This document shows, one piece after another, positions 22,944-33,700 of a stretch of 64,000 nucleotides of DNA; position 1 is the first letter of the stretch, and every line of letters starts with the position of its first letter. Both the position numbers and the translations under genes were made by a program. Under the pieces are notes generated by a model that was given only the letters and a program-made list of their open reading frames with translations, made no database searches and was not told the DNA's origin. The stretch comes from Malachius bipustulatus (taxonomy: Eukaryota > Arthropoda > Insecta > Coleoptera > Melyridae): positions 4,216,001-4,280,000 of the forward strand of contig OU342635.1 of NCBI GenBank assembly GCA_910589415.1. Reading direction: 5' to 3'.

Positions 22944-24420
22944 CGGCTCGCTCCAAACACACCCTTCCGTCTAATTTTATCTTGGTGAGAGAGAGAGAGA
23001 ACGACAGAGAGAAAGAGAGAGAGATAGAGGAAACTGGTTACAATTCCACGCCTGACTTGCGGGATCGGGATAGTCAGGTCAGGTCTGGGAGGAGGTACCG
23101 TTAGATACTCACCGAGTAAAGGGTGTTTCAAAAAACGGTGGCCCCGAATCTCAGTGGAAAGGGAGGAAAAATGGAGAGAGGAAAATCATAGACAACTGAC
23201 GCGTGGGTAAGAAAAGGGGAAAAACACGGGCTACCATTATACGTCAATAACATTTTTTCTTCTCTCTCTGAGATTGTCGACGAGGTTGAGAGGTTCCGCC
23301 GCCTCCGCCTCCAAACCGGGATCCCTTCGTTCTGGGTAAGGTTGTCTAAGACGTTGGTGGTACCTTCCAGAGGGAAGAGGATTCTGTTGCACCCTCTGCT
23401 TAATCTAAATAACGGGAGGAGACGGGCCGCTATTTCTCCAAAAGACGGCCAACTGAGAGAGAGAGAGAGAGAGAGTTTTAACCTTCACGAAACGGTGTGC
23501 GAAACGGCCTCCATAAAAGAAGAATGAAACTACGAGAAAATCTGGCTCCCCACTCCGACAATGGGAAGGTTAAAATTCTTCTTCTTATTGTTTATTGGCT
23601 AAGGCAACCTTATTCACTTGGTCAGGTTCGACTTATTTATGTTCAAGGATGCTTTTGTCAAACATGCTCTATATTTAGTCCTTGAATTATCTGGTTGACG
23701 TCTTAAAGGATGATTAATATTGTTCTTCATTGATAATTTTTGCTTGATAGTACATAATATTATTATGTAATAACAATTCATTTTACTTAGGCAGATAATC
23801 AGCGATAGCGTTCCAATCAAGTTTGCTTCTTGATTGGAATCAATAAGAAAAGAAATCAACGTCCTGTATGTTTCCAGTAAAGTTAAAATTTCCTAAAGTT
23901 TTCAATAGATTGAAGCGCCAAATCATGTTTTTTGCCGTACTTGATGTGTGAAGTCCAATTTAACTTACGATCGAATATCATGACGAGGATCCTCATTTCC
24001 TCGTAGAAAGGTTTCTATATGAAACTTCTCCGAGAGGTAGTCTGAGATGACAAGGGTATAATTTGTTGCTGAAGAGTACGGCCTCCTTTTTTTTGTTGCT
24101 GAGAACTTGAATCCAGATACCTTGGACCATTTTTTTAGACTGTTTAGGGTAGTTATTGAATTTTTTTGCCATAAGTTGGGGACAATATTGTTTAGGCACA
24201 AAAAATATTTTCTATAGTAATTCTGACTGAAATAGTTCAAATAAGATCCAACTAAACGAAATTATCAGTATGAGAGATCGATAAATAGACCAATATAAAG
24301 TGCGGCTGGAGTTCGCGCTGCTACTTTTCTCAAATATTGAAACATCCGACATAAAAGAGTATTCGCTTGAACAAGTATTTATATACTGTCCTTCTTCGCA
24401 TCCTATTTATGTAGTCGAGA
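22944..24420. other. Purine-rich, less AT-rich non-coding stretch then intergenic sequence
   Basis: 22944-23530 is unusually GC- and GA-rich, with (GA)n runs at about 22985-23030 and 23453-23475. No frame looks coding. Together with 19130-19390 it may have been one unique region split by the LINE (inference). From 23530 on it is ordinary AT-rich DNA. Confidence 0.4.
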
Positions 24421-24429
24421 TAAGAATAA

Positions 24430-24640
24430 AAAACATTTTCCCGTATTCAATAGATTTTCAAACGGTCTTCGACAGAGCTCTTATTGAAAGCCTGATGAGA
24501 TGAGAACTAGGTGAATAAGATATAAGAATTCCCTACTGTGAACAGAACGTTGTTGTTAAAAGAAATATCGAACTCTGGGAATGCGTCAAAGTTCAGAACA
24601 GTAATAACTGCGTAAGACAGGGATGCGTTATTATCTCTCT
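24430..24640 (+). pseudogene. Reverse transcriptase fragment of a decayed LINE
   Basis: Reading across stops gives IDFQTVFDRALIESLMR, then a region like DIRIPYCEQNVVVKRNIE, then NNCVRQGCV. This matches the reverse transcriptase blocks A (x-F-D-x-A-F-D-R) to B (x-R-Q-G-C-x-L-S-P) of RTE-like LINEs. Stop codons and missing residues show it is dead. No ends were found. Confidence 0.55.
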
Positions 24641-24649
24641 TTTATCTTC

Positions 24650-27560
24650 TTATCTCTTATCTTCTCTTTCATCGGAGAAGAAAAACGAATAGATAAGGTT
24701 TTTCGTTACATCAAAGAAGCTGAGAAAACTAACGAGAAAAAATGTATAAACGGTTTCCGACAATGAAAAAAGGTCTCGCATTATTTCACAAAAATTATAG
24801 GGCAGGAAAATCGAAGGAAGGAAAACACAGGTTTCGAATCGCGTAAAATGTGTGGGTAGTATCATCAGGTGCAGACATTATAAAATAGAAAATTTCATGC
24901 ACCTGATTAATTGTATAGGGTGGTCTATCATTTATATCCACCCCCGAAATAGACGTTAGTTTTAAAGATAAAAATTGAAACTTTGAGTAATAAAATGGAG
25001 TACGTGATGGACCAGCCTGTACACCCAGGGTGGTAAGTTAAACATCATTTTCAGAAACTCGTAAAAAATGATACCTCTTCAAGATAACGATTAACGTTTA
25101 AAATATGAAATAAATATTTTGTTTCCTTTTTCACGTTAATTTTTAAGAGACAAGCGGAGATGGTTAGATTTTTTTTTGATAGCAGAACTCCGAAACTAGT
25201 CAGTTTCCTTTTTACTCTTTCAGAGATTTCAGAGGAAATAGCGCTCACGACAGAAGCAAGAAAACTATTTTTCTATCTGAATATTATAATAGAAATAACT
25301 TCTAGCCAACCAACTGTCTGACAATAATATCAATTTAAAAATCACCACAACAAATAAAATAATTTCTGAATATTAGATAGACATTTTAGAAAGTCATATT
25401 AGAGAGAGAGAGAATATTTCATACAAAAACATCTTTATATTTTTATGGTAAGAAAAAATACTCACTACATAAATTTCATCCAGGATTATCCTCCAACCAA
25501 CATTTTTATAGATAATGGTAGAGGAAACCTGAATTCTACTATTTCTTATCGGAAAGACATTGTAGCGTCTTTGTGAACAATACTGTTGTTCAGCTGTATA
25601 ATCATTGAAATAAAAGTCAGTAGGTGTGCAGTGTTACTATTATTGGGCTCTATCATCAACCATAAAAAATGATAATTGGTTCAAATTTTCATTTTCACCC
25701 ACATAAAATGTCTCTCTGTTTATATGCTTGAGGGAGGATAACTTGAGAAGAGCTGTTCAATTATTGTCATAAACTTTCATTTTATATGTAGCTAGGTTAG
25801 GTTACCGGGGATGGTGAAGTATCGGCTTTTCGATGGGCGCGCACCCCTGGTGGATTTTTTTCAGCAATTTTGATGAGCAAAATTACCTTACTCACTAATC
25901 CTGAACAGTCGTTTCAATAAAATAAAACATTAAAAAAAATTGTTTGTCAGTGTTGGAAAGATTGCTCAGATTGTCTATGAAAACGTCAGTCATTCATGTC
26001 AATATCTAGTTGCTTTGGAGATTTGTTCACTTTGACCTAGGCCGCCAAGAGTTGCAGTTGCAGTTCCGTTGCATTAACAAAACAAAGTCCGGGTTTTTAT
26101 TTCTTGTCTTGTAAGTACCCCCAAGTGTTATTCCTCTTATAATATTTAACATTTTGCATATAATTAATTATTGCCCAATTTTATGTCTGTCTAAAATAAC
26201 CCAAATAGGTACCTAAATATTTCCTAATTAGTTTTTTTTTTAATTAAATAACAAAATTATTTAACGCATGCACTATCATAAATAAGGATTGGAATTTTTA
26301 TCACATTTTTACATTTCATTGTTCATTTTACCTTTAGTTTACTACACTTATTTATTTAAATTGCTCTATTTCACAAATATCCCTCAGTTTTGATCAAGGA
26401 ATTAGTTTATTGAAAAACGAGAGAGATTGGCCTTAGGATTTGCGTCACTTGTTTTACAAAACAATTAAAACAAAAAAATATTCTGCCATCACATGTGGGG
26501 GGGGGGGATTAAAATCAATAACTTTTTATGCATCGTTCCGAACTGAACTAAAACTAAATCTTTAAATCTTATATTTTTTAATTTAAAAATGCCCGTGCAG
26601 AGACCGGTTTGCTGCTTATGCTTCGTGCTGAGACTTCAATGTTTGAGCTGCATTTTTATAGATTTTTTCTGTTTTTTTTGGTCGAGCTGATTCATTTTTT
26701 TGCCGTGGCGGTATTCACGATACAACAAACACACTCCGGTTTCTTTTTTTTTCATCGCCGTGCACGGAATTTGCTCATTGGTATTCTCAAATTTGCCGAC
26801 ATGGTGGCGCAACTATGTTTAGCATATAAATTCACTCCGAATTTTGGGAAGATTTTGGCATAAAACGATTTTGTGTCACGTTGCCAGATTTATTACAGCA
26901 AAAAATGATCCTCAATTATTATTTGTTGAGCAGCTTATCACCGAGTTTAAAGGTTTACATAATATAAAACTGGGTGCTTGACTATCGAAGGACCAAAGTG
27001 TACGAATGACGCGAAAATTACAGCCATAAAAATACTTGGAAGGACCTTATCATTTATGAACTTACGAACTATTGAATAAGATTTAGAGCGGGAAGTTCGT
27101 GTGACTTTCTGAGCAAATAATCTAATTAAATAATCATTCATCTGTCTTCGACCTTGCCGCTATACGGAAGCATACACCTTCCGTCAAGTAAGGTAGGAAG
27201 TTTTGTTGACACAGGCCAAATGTTGATCTTAGTTGATCTACTTTACTGAAAGCTGTTTCTGAATAAATCATACTACCGCTTTTGCCGCATTTATGTAAGG
27301 AGCTCTTTCAATTTATAAAAAAAAAACAGTTTTCATTAAATTTTTACACATGAAGTATCTATTATAATTAGAGTTATGTTTTATAAGTATTTTTTTATTG
27401 ATTTCTCCTAGGTTGAAATTCATGGTAGAGTTTTACTTGATTTTATTATTATTATTTTCGAGTATAGGCTTCTTTTAAATTAAGCTGCATTTTACCGCAT
27501 CTTTAATAATATGTGGGATTTGAAATTTAAATCTTCAATTGGGGGCTGGTCCGGGATAGT
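24650..27560. other. Intergenic AT-rich sequence
   Basis: No gene recognised. A less AT-rich patch at about 25795-25860 (GGTTACCGGGGATGGTG...) and a poly-G run at about 26496-26505 stand out. A GTAAGT donor-like site follows a GTTGCAGTTGCAGTTCCGTT stretch near 26060-26115 and could be a non-coding exon, but there is no other support. Confidence 0.4.
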
Positions 27561-27580
27561 TCAAATGGTAAGAGCTTCAG
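27545..27580 (+). repeat. Possible tRNA-derived sequence (A-box-like)
   Basis: GGGATAGTTCAAATGGTAAG is similar to the D-arm and A box of a tRNA, but no B box or cloverleaf follows. It is either a SINE head relic or chance. Confidence 0.2.
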
Positions 27581-27589
27581 CCAACAATG

Positions 27590-28120
27590 AAAACCACGAC
27601 ATGGAAATTATTTCAAGATGGAGCTCTTAGAAGAGTTCACAATCAAATTAGTGCTGCAATTCACAGACAGTTCGAACAACTTAAGCGATTTGGTAGCGAA
27701 ATGGAAAGCAATACGCCATTATTGAAATAGCTTTCCAGGAGAAAGTGAAGAATATCAACTGATAGAATATGTAATATACCATACTGAAGACTTCCAAAGT
27801 AACAAAACGATTTCATATTGTGCTCAGAGCTTAAAAATGCCTCGATTCTTTTGACAAAATGAGAGAAAAATAAAAAAAAGTCAACCAAAAGTAAATACTG
27901 TCCAGGAAAATGAGAATTACTTAAACCAATCTGATGAAAAACAACGAGACCAGTTTTTAGACAGAAGAAGCTAAACTGTTAGTAGACGTTGTTTCAACTG
28001 CGGTTCTAAAGCAACATGACAAAAGTCTGTACATGCACCAAGATAAAGGATCCAGATGTTTTGAGTGCAACGAATTAGGTCACATTTCTACCAAATGCAC
28101 AAAAGAAAATCAAGAAGTAA
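27590..28120 (+). pseudogene. Decayed gag-like gene with CCHC zinc knuckles
   Basis: Read across stops and one frameshift, the sequence includes KWKAIRHY, then EEYQLIEYVIYHTEDFQS and EKQRDQFLDRRS. Two zinc-knuckle-like segments follow: RCFNCGSKAT (from 27987) and RCFECNELGHISTKC (to about 28109). The second keeps the full C-x2-C-x4-H-x4-C spacing. This is the nucleocapsid end of a retrotransposon Gag; LTR type (Ty3 or copia) is likely. At least three stops make it non-functional, and no pol region was recognised downstream. Confidence 0.55.
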
Positions 28121-28129
28121 CAGTGGTTT

Positions 28130-29555
28130 CACTTTAGAAGTTTCACTGGTTTAAGAAATAAGACTACAAAGAAACTAGGAGCGCTCCAATAGGACGTAGA
28201 AATTGATAAAGCAACTCTACAGTATATTAATTTATGTGGTGCCTACGATATTAATGATTGCTTAATTTATACTTGGACAAGAGTCGTCAAAACAAACACA
28301 AATAATTATCGAACGAGCTAAAATTTCTGTTTAAAGTACGCCAGTAGAAGTTGACAGCGAGACAAAAGAAATGATACATCGGAAGGAAAACCATTGTCAA
28401 GGGAATGGAACAATAAACATTCTGAGAGGGAAGTTGAATTGGTAAGTTTATTTTTTAATTAATGCTGCCATAATTTTCATCCTGTACAAGTCACCGTCCT
28501 GACATCTGTAATTATTTTTGCAGATGCTGCAGAAATGCAGAGAAACGCAGTTAACTGGCTCATTGTAATTTTAATTGGTTCATTTGAATTCCCAGGTACC
28601 TTTGTTGTATATGCTTATTATAATCATGAAAAATAAAAAAGAAATTTATTATTAAAAACAAGGAGAACACTCTTGTAGGGAACAAATGGATTCAAAGCAC
28701 ACGCCGGGACGGAATCGTGTGATGTGGATATCGATTCAGATCAAATCAACAATGCTAAGTTTTCTGTAAATTTCTGCAAATTAGTGAAATTTAACAAAAT
28801 ACTTTCAGCTCAATATCAATTTATAGGGCTTCATATTAGAATTGGTCGACTAACGAAGGTAATCATCATCACTGAACCTTATAGCAATACATCTATTTGC
28901 AGAAACTTGAGATCAGGTCAGGTGAATCGATTTATTATCATCAAGAGGATACAAAGCCACTACATACATTATTATTAGAGGATAAACATTAAACCCTAAC
29001 ACTATACACTGATGTCCAACTGCAGCCGAATTATGTTATTAGGCCACTACAGGCGATATTAGCACCTAATATTTCTCAAGTCTGATGACCTAGGTCAGTT
29101 AATTACTCTGAGGAAGATTTACATGGCTTATGGGTATAGCTTAATGGGAGCTGGGTACTCTTCCTATATCAGCTCAGATGCCAGAAGTATCCTTGATAGT
29201 AAGGACTCTGAATTGATAGGGTTTTTCAAAAACGGCGTCATATTAATGACGTTTGATTTTGACTATTCATTTAACATACATTTTCTACATCATTTTATCC
29301 ATATGCGCGCTGGCCACTTTGACGTCTAAATGACGTTTTTCGCATAGAAATTGCGAAAAAACGATTTATATACGTGAATATTGATCTTGGTCTTGCGACT
29401 CGGCACGAGAATATTTGAGATTGTCTTGCGGTATACTGGACGCAGTAATTCCGAAACAAACGCAGGAAGTGCTATGCAAGGTGAATTGTGAGTGAAGTTA
29501 CAGCTTCAGTATTACCTCGGAATTGCATAAAAAAACGGATCGAGTGAAAACGATC
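28130..29555. other. Intergenic, probable further retroelement relics
   Basis: No intact frame. An 84-codon frame at 28724-28978 contains KVIIITEPYSN, which recalls the conserved EPY/EPW element of some LINE endonucleases, but this is weak. The rest is unrecognised. Confidence 0.3.
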
Positions 29556-29558
29556 TTA

Positions 29559-29797
29559 GGCCCGGTTGTACCATCCAAGTTCAACGGAAGTTCAAAGTTG
29601 AACCAAGATCAGCATCACAATTGTGTTGTGCCACGTCGGTTCCGTACTGAACTCGAGTCCAACTGCCGGTTCAGTTGAACGGCCCTTGGGGTCCGTTTAA
29701 AGCGAGCTGGTACAACGCGGCCGCCGGTAAACCTCGCCCATCCCCTGAACTCAGTTCAGTTGATCCGGAGTTCACCGGCGAATGGTACAACACGGCC
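29559..29797. mobile_element. PIF/Harbinger-type MITE with TTA target duplication
   Basis: The 239-bp element begins GGCCCGGTTGTACCATC and ends with the complement, GGTACAACACGGCC. TTA sits directly outside each end (29556-29558, 29798-29800). A TWA duplication and GGCC-x-GTTG termini are diagnostic of PIF/Harbinger elements. The interior is GC-richer than the flanks, with repeated GTTCAACxG/CAGTTCAGTTGA phrases in both orientations. It is non-coding; an open frame over it is incidental. Confidence 0.85.
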
Positions 29798-29800
29798 TTA

Positions 29801-30201
29801 GAAAGCACAAACAAAAAGTTAAGTACTTATATCAAACTGACAGCTTATTCCCTGACATTCCGAGGTTTTCCCATTATTGTCCCTAATTTGACCGGACTAA
29901 AGTGGATTGTATAAGGAATAACTTGGAAATAGAATTTGATTATTAATACCATCAGAGAAAATGATCAACTGGATCTCGTTTGGTAGGTACTTTGTAGTAC
30001 ACTTTAGTTGAGTATTCAACAGCAAGTTTGCTCCTCAAGTTATTTCCTCTAGCCTCTGACGCATCAATAAGAAAACACTTAAAAATTTCCGAAAACTCTG
30101 CCGCTAGTGCCCATGTAGAAACAGTACACACTTACGAACAATTTATTTGACTAAAAAAATAAAAAATCACTGAAAATTACCTACACTAACATTTATTTTT
30201 T
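29801..30201. other. 3' flank of the serotonin receptor gene
   Basis: This is probable 3' UTR and downstream sequence of the minus-strand receptor gene. On the minus strand AATAAA occurs at 30192-30197 and 30142-30147. The first lies only about five bases past the stop, so the second or a later signal is more likely. Confidence 0.4.
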
Positions 30202-30729
30202 TTATCTAGTTTTTCCCAGTCTGAAGTTCCTCTTTCTGGTATGCGCCCCACAAAGGATCCTCTTAAAAGCCATTCTAAACTCTGGACTGAATATCGTATA
30301 AATAATAGGATTCAAGGTGGAATTAAAATACCCCAACCAAAGAGCAAAGCTCATAATATAATCGCTGACGTTGCAGTAATCCCCGCAGAGAGGAAGCAGC
30401 AATGCCAGTATGAAGAAGGGCAACCAGCACATAACGAAAGCGCCGGTGATTATGGCCAGTGTCTTCGCGGCCTTGCGCTCGCGCTTGGCCTCGATGCTTT
30501 CCTTTTTCTCTTTCTTGGGCGGCAGCAAGCGATCCACGGAAGGTGGACACTGGTGATGCGGTGGCTCCAAACGGGCGATGTCGCTCTGTTGACTCGCCGA
30601 GCCGTTGTTCGTCGTGGAGGACTTCTCCGGGGAGATGCTATTAGACGTTATGGGAAGCTCGGAACTATTGGGCAGAGGAGTAGCGGGTTTCGTGGCAGGT
30701 TTTGTTATCGTGAATGCGGTGGTTTCCTC
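30202..30729 (-). CDS. 5-HT1A: 5-HT1A last exon with TM6, TM7 and C-terminus
   Basis: The acceptor TTTTTATTTCAG precedes E-E-T-T-A-F-T in phase 0. About 53 Ser/Thr/Pro-rich residues of ICL3 come first, then [20 protein letters not shown] and TM6 (CWLPFF), ECL3 (PLCGDYCN), TM7 (NPIIY) and helix 8 with its Cys. The frame ends in K-T-R and TAA at 30202-30204. The exon is clearly more GC-rich than its flanks, which explains the open frames on the opposite strand. Confidence 0.92.
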   Translation of the reverse strand, partial: EETTAFTITKPATKPATPLPNSSELPITSNSISPEKSSTTNNGSASQQSDIARLEPPHHQCPPSVDRLLPPKKEKKESIEAKRERKAAKTLAIITGAFVMCWLPFFILALLLPLCGDYCNVSDYIMSFALWLGYFNSTLNPIIYTIFSPEFRMAFKRILCGAHTRKRNFRLGKTR

Positions 30730-33700
30730 CTGAAATAAAAAGCAGACTTACTATATCACCACTTCTTCGAAAAAGCCATTAACACGTTTAGCCCCACGAG
30801 GCATTGCTTTGATGCCTCACGGCCAGGAAGCACTGGGACCGCGAGGCATCAATGTGATATCACAGCATGTTTTTGCGTTCACGACCCTGTGGTATTATAT
30901 GGGTACACACTACAATGTTAAATCAATGGAGACTCTAATATACCGGTCTGGGAGACAACTGGGAAGTAAGCGGGTTGGTAATATCGTATATTCGTAACCT
31001 CTATATTCACTATAATAACGAAACTCTTATAATTCACTGAAAACAAAAATTTCTTGCGGTCCTGAAAACTCTAAAAAATGTTTGTATGGCGGGGCTTAAC
31101 GTGTTAACAAACTTTTCCACGAAATAAAATAATTGTTTTTTCTGATTGGTCCACTTTATATGGGGTACAAAGCTAATGATAATTAATGATATTTTTGTTT
31201 TCATGTAATGTTTCATCTCCGCTACACCAATCCCAAACCTGGGACCTTATCATGCAAAAGGTAGGGAAAGAGGAGGAATCGAGGAATAACAACTCGCTAA
31301 AAAGCCTGGGTTCAGCTGGCTCCGGTTGACAGGACCTTGTAAGGACTGCTTACGGAAGAAGACCACAACTACGGTAAAGATGAAGAATCAGAAGTAGGAT
31401 TCCGAATGGCAGATCCGGCAGAGGTAACAATCCCGCTTTTAGGATAACATAAAAGCACCGTGGGCTCTGTCCCCTATTAAACGCGTCCCCAGATGTCGAA
31501 TCGGGGAGTAATATGGAGGGCAGATGACTTAAATGCTACTCGCGGACCAAAACAGAAAGACAGCGTCTGCACACAAATTGGACGGCTGTCAACAGCGTCT
31601 GTTCCAGAAAACTATACATAACAGAATGAAAAATTCGTCGAAGAAAGACAATCCCTCGGTATAGAAGATGGAGCCCCATCGAATACGGGGAGAGAGGGGG
31701 GGATTCTGCTATAGCCAACAATCCCAAACCAAACAAGAAAACTAGGCAGAAAAGCGTGGCCTTCCTTACATGGAACATAACTTGATTAAGAGGAAAGAGG
31801 TTGCTGGACAACTTACAGGTAGACGGCCATCACGGATAATAAAGTGGAGCCAACCCGGAAGGAGGTAACGAGACGCAGAACAGCAGATGAATGGACCAAG
31901 CAGGTACAGCAAGATATGTTGACCAGGGAGCTAGAAGAAGGAAGTTATAGATACAGAAACTGTGCTCAAAAAGTACTTTTTTTCAGTTTTCCGAGTAAGA
32001 AATTTATTCCGAATTCACTATAGGGGGCATCTGTAGAAGTGTTGATCACATTATCAAAACACTAATAAGCAGCTCCATGTAATAAATAACAAATTGATTT
32101 ATTGTAAATAGTACCTATAGTAATCCCACTATGACTCATTCTGGATGATGCCATTATTATTCATCATTATTTATACCCTTTCATGCTAAAGTTATCCCAA
32201 CAGGGTGCTATAAGGACTATAAATTCAGATCTAATTTACTTGATAGATCGATTACCATAATAACTACATTGAAATTGGAAACGGGAAACACATTAGTTAA
32301 AACGTGTACAAGCGATTTTAATTTTAATTATCAAAATAGAATACATGCATAACCGATAAACCGTTACGCCTGCGGGATTATCGTTAGCCTCATTTTAATG
32401 GACCACATAATCCAAAAATAGACATGTTTCATTAATGAAAACCTGGAGAAAATAAATAATAGAAACGACGAGATAACGGTCTGCTGTTTTAGTACTTCTG
32501 CAAATATAAATCTGTTAAGACCTTATTACCCGAACGAGATCGGTGGAATGGTCTGAGTTTCTCGATTGTTACTCGAACGAAAGCACCTAACACTGGAAGA
32601 CTCAGATATATAATAGTATATTGTGAAACAAGTGCGGAAAAGAGAAAATTTCTCACGAGTGTGAAATTTCTTTTCCGCACGTGCTTCACACAGTACTTTT
32701 CCTACGACCACAATTTAACAGATTAATTATTTAACAAATTTAACACATAAATTATTTTTTCTGACAATGCTCTGCTTTTATGACCTTTTCTCCAATTTAT
32801 GAAATGTTTATAAGCAGATTCGTATTTTTCTCTCGAAACTACAGGTAGCAAATTCAAAGAACACAAACCTGCTTGTTTTCTGACTTCAGGTGGTGTATTT
32901 TCTGCTTCAGATTCAGAGGAATGAAAATCCATTATAATGATAGGTACCTAACTAAAGTTTATTTTTTCAGACTACCTAGTGTATTATTTTCAATTCTACC
33001 AATGACTTTTTAATATTACTATTATATACTGTAAAATCATTGAACTCTACCGACAATATTATTATTATTTATTATTAGACTCCGTATAAACTAAAAATAA
33101 GTGACGTGAGCGTGGAGACGTGGTAGATAATATCAATGATTTAAGAGAGGTTAGTATATCATTGATATGCAACTTCTACACAACGCACGCGCTGTGCGTC
33201 GTCGATGGAAGTTAGTAGAGGTGTGCGAGTTATTTTTACGATCAAGTTCGTGAATTTGAACGCTATCAATGCTGTTATTAGCGATCAACTCGTAAATTTT
33301 AATAATTACTGCCACAAGAGAATAATGAGTATATTTTATAGTCTTGTCGGGTTCTATGTTATCCCATTTGTGTTTATTTTATTACCTTGAAGCTTTAAAT
33401 GAATAGTTATTCCATTAACAATAAGTAACAGTTGAGTTCTCAGTTACCGCCCATCACTATTGTTTACATTAAAACTGTACGGAAACAATTTTTTCCTACG
33501 ACCACTATGCAAAACACTACTTTGCGCATCGTTTTTTGTGCGCAAACTAGCAGATTTCTCACGAATACAAAACTGTGCGACAAAGTGACATAAGGCATAG
33601 CCAAAAATCGTTTCCGCACTAGTTTGATGTGAATAGTGATGGGCGGTAACTGAGAACTCACTGTGACTACAATAGTGATGGGTATTATGGGTGATGGATA

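Noticed and set aside
28724..28978. 84-codon frame containing an ITEPY motif, as a LINE endonuclease
   Set aside because: Only one short motif match, no other endonuclease block; too weak to call.
30241..30738. 165-codon open frame on the plus strand
   Set aside because: It is the antisense of the conserved 5-HT1A last exon; its openness follows from the GC-rich exon, and it has no known motif.
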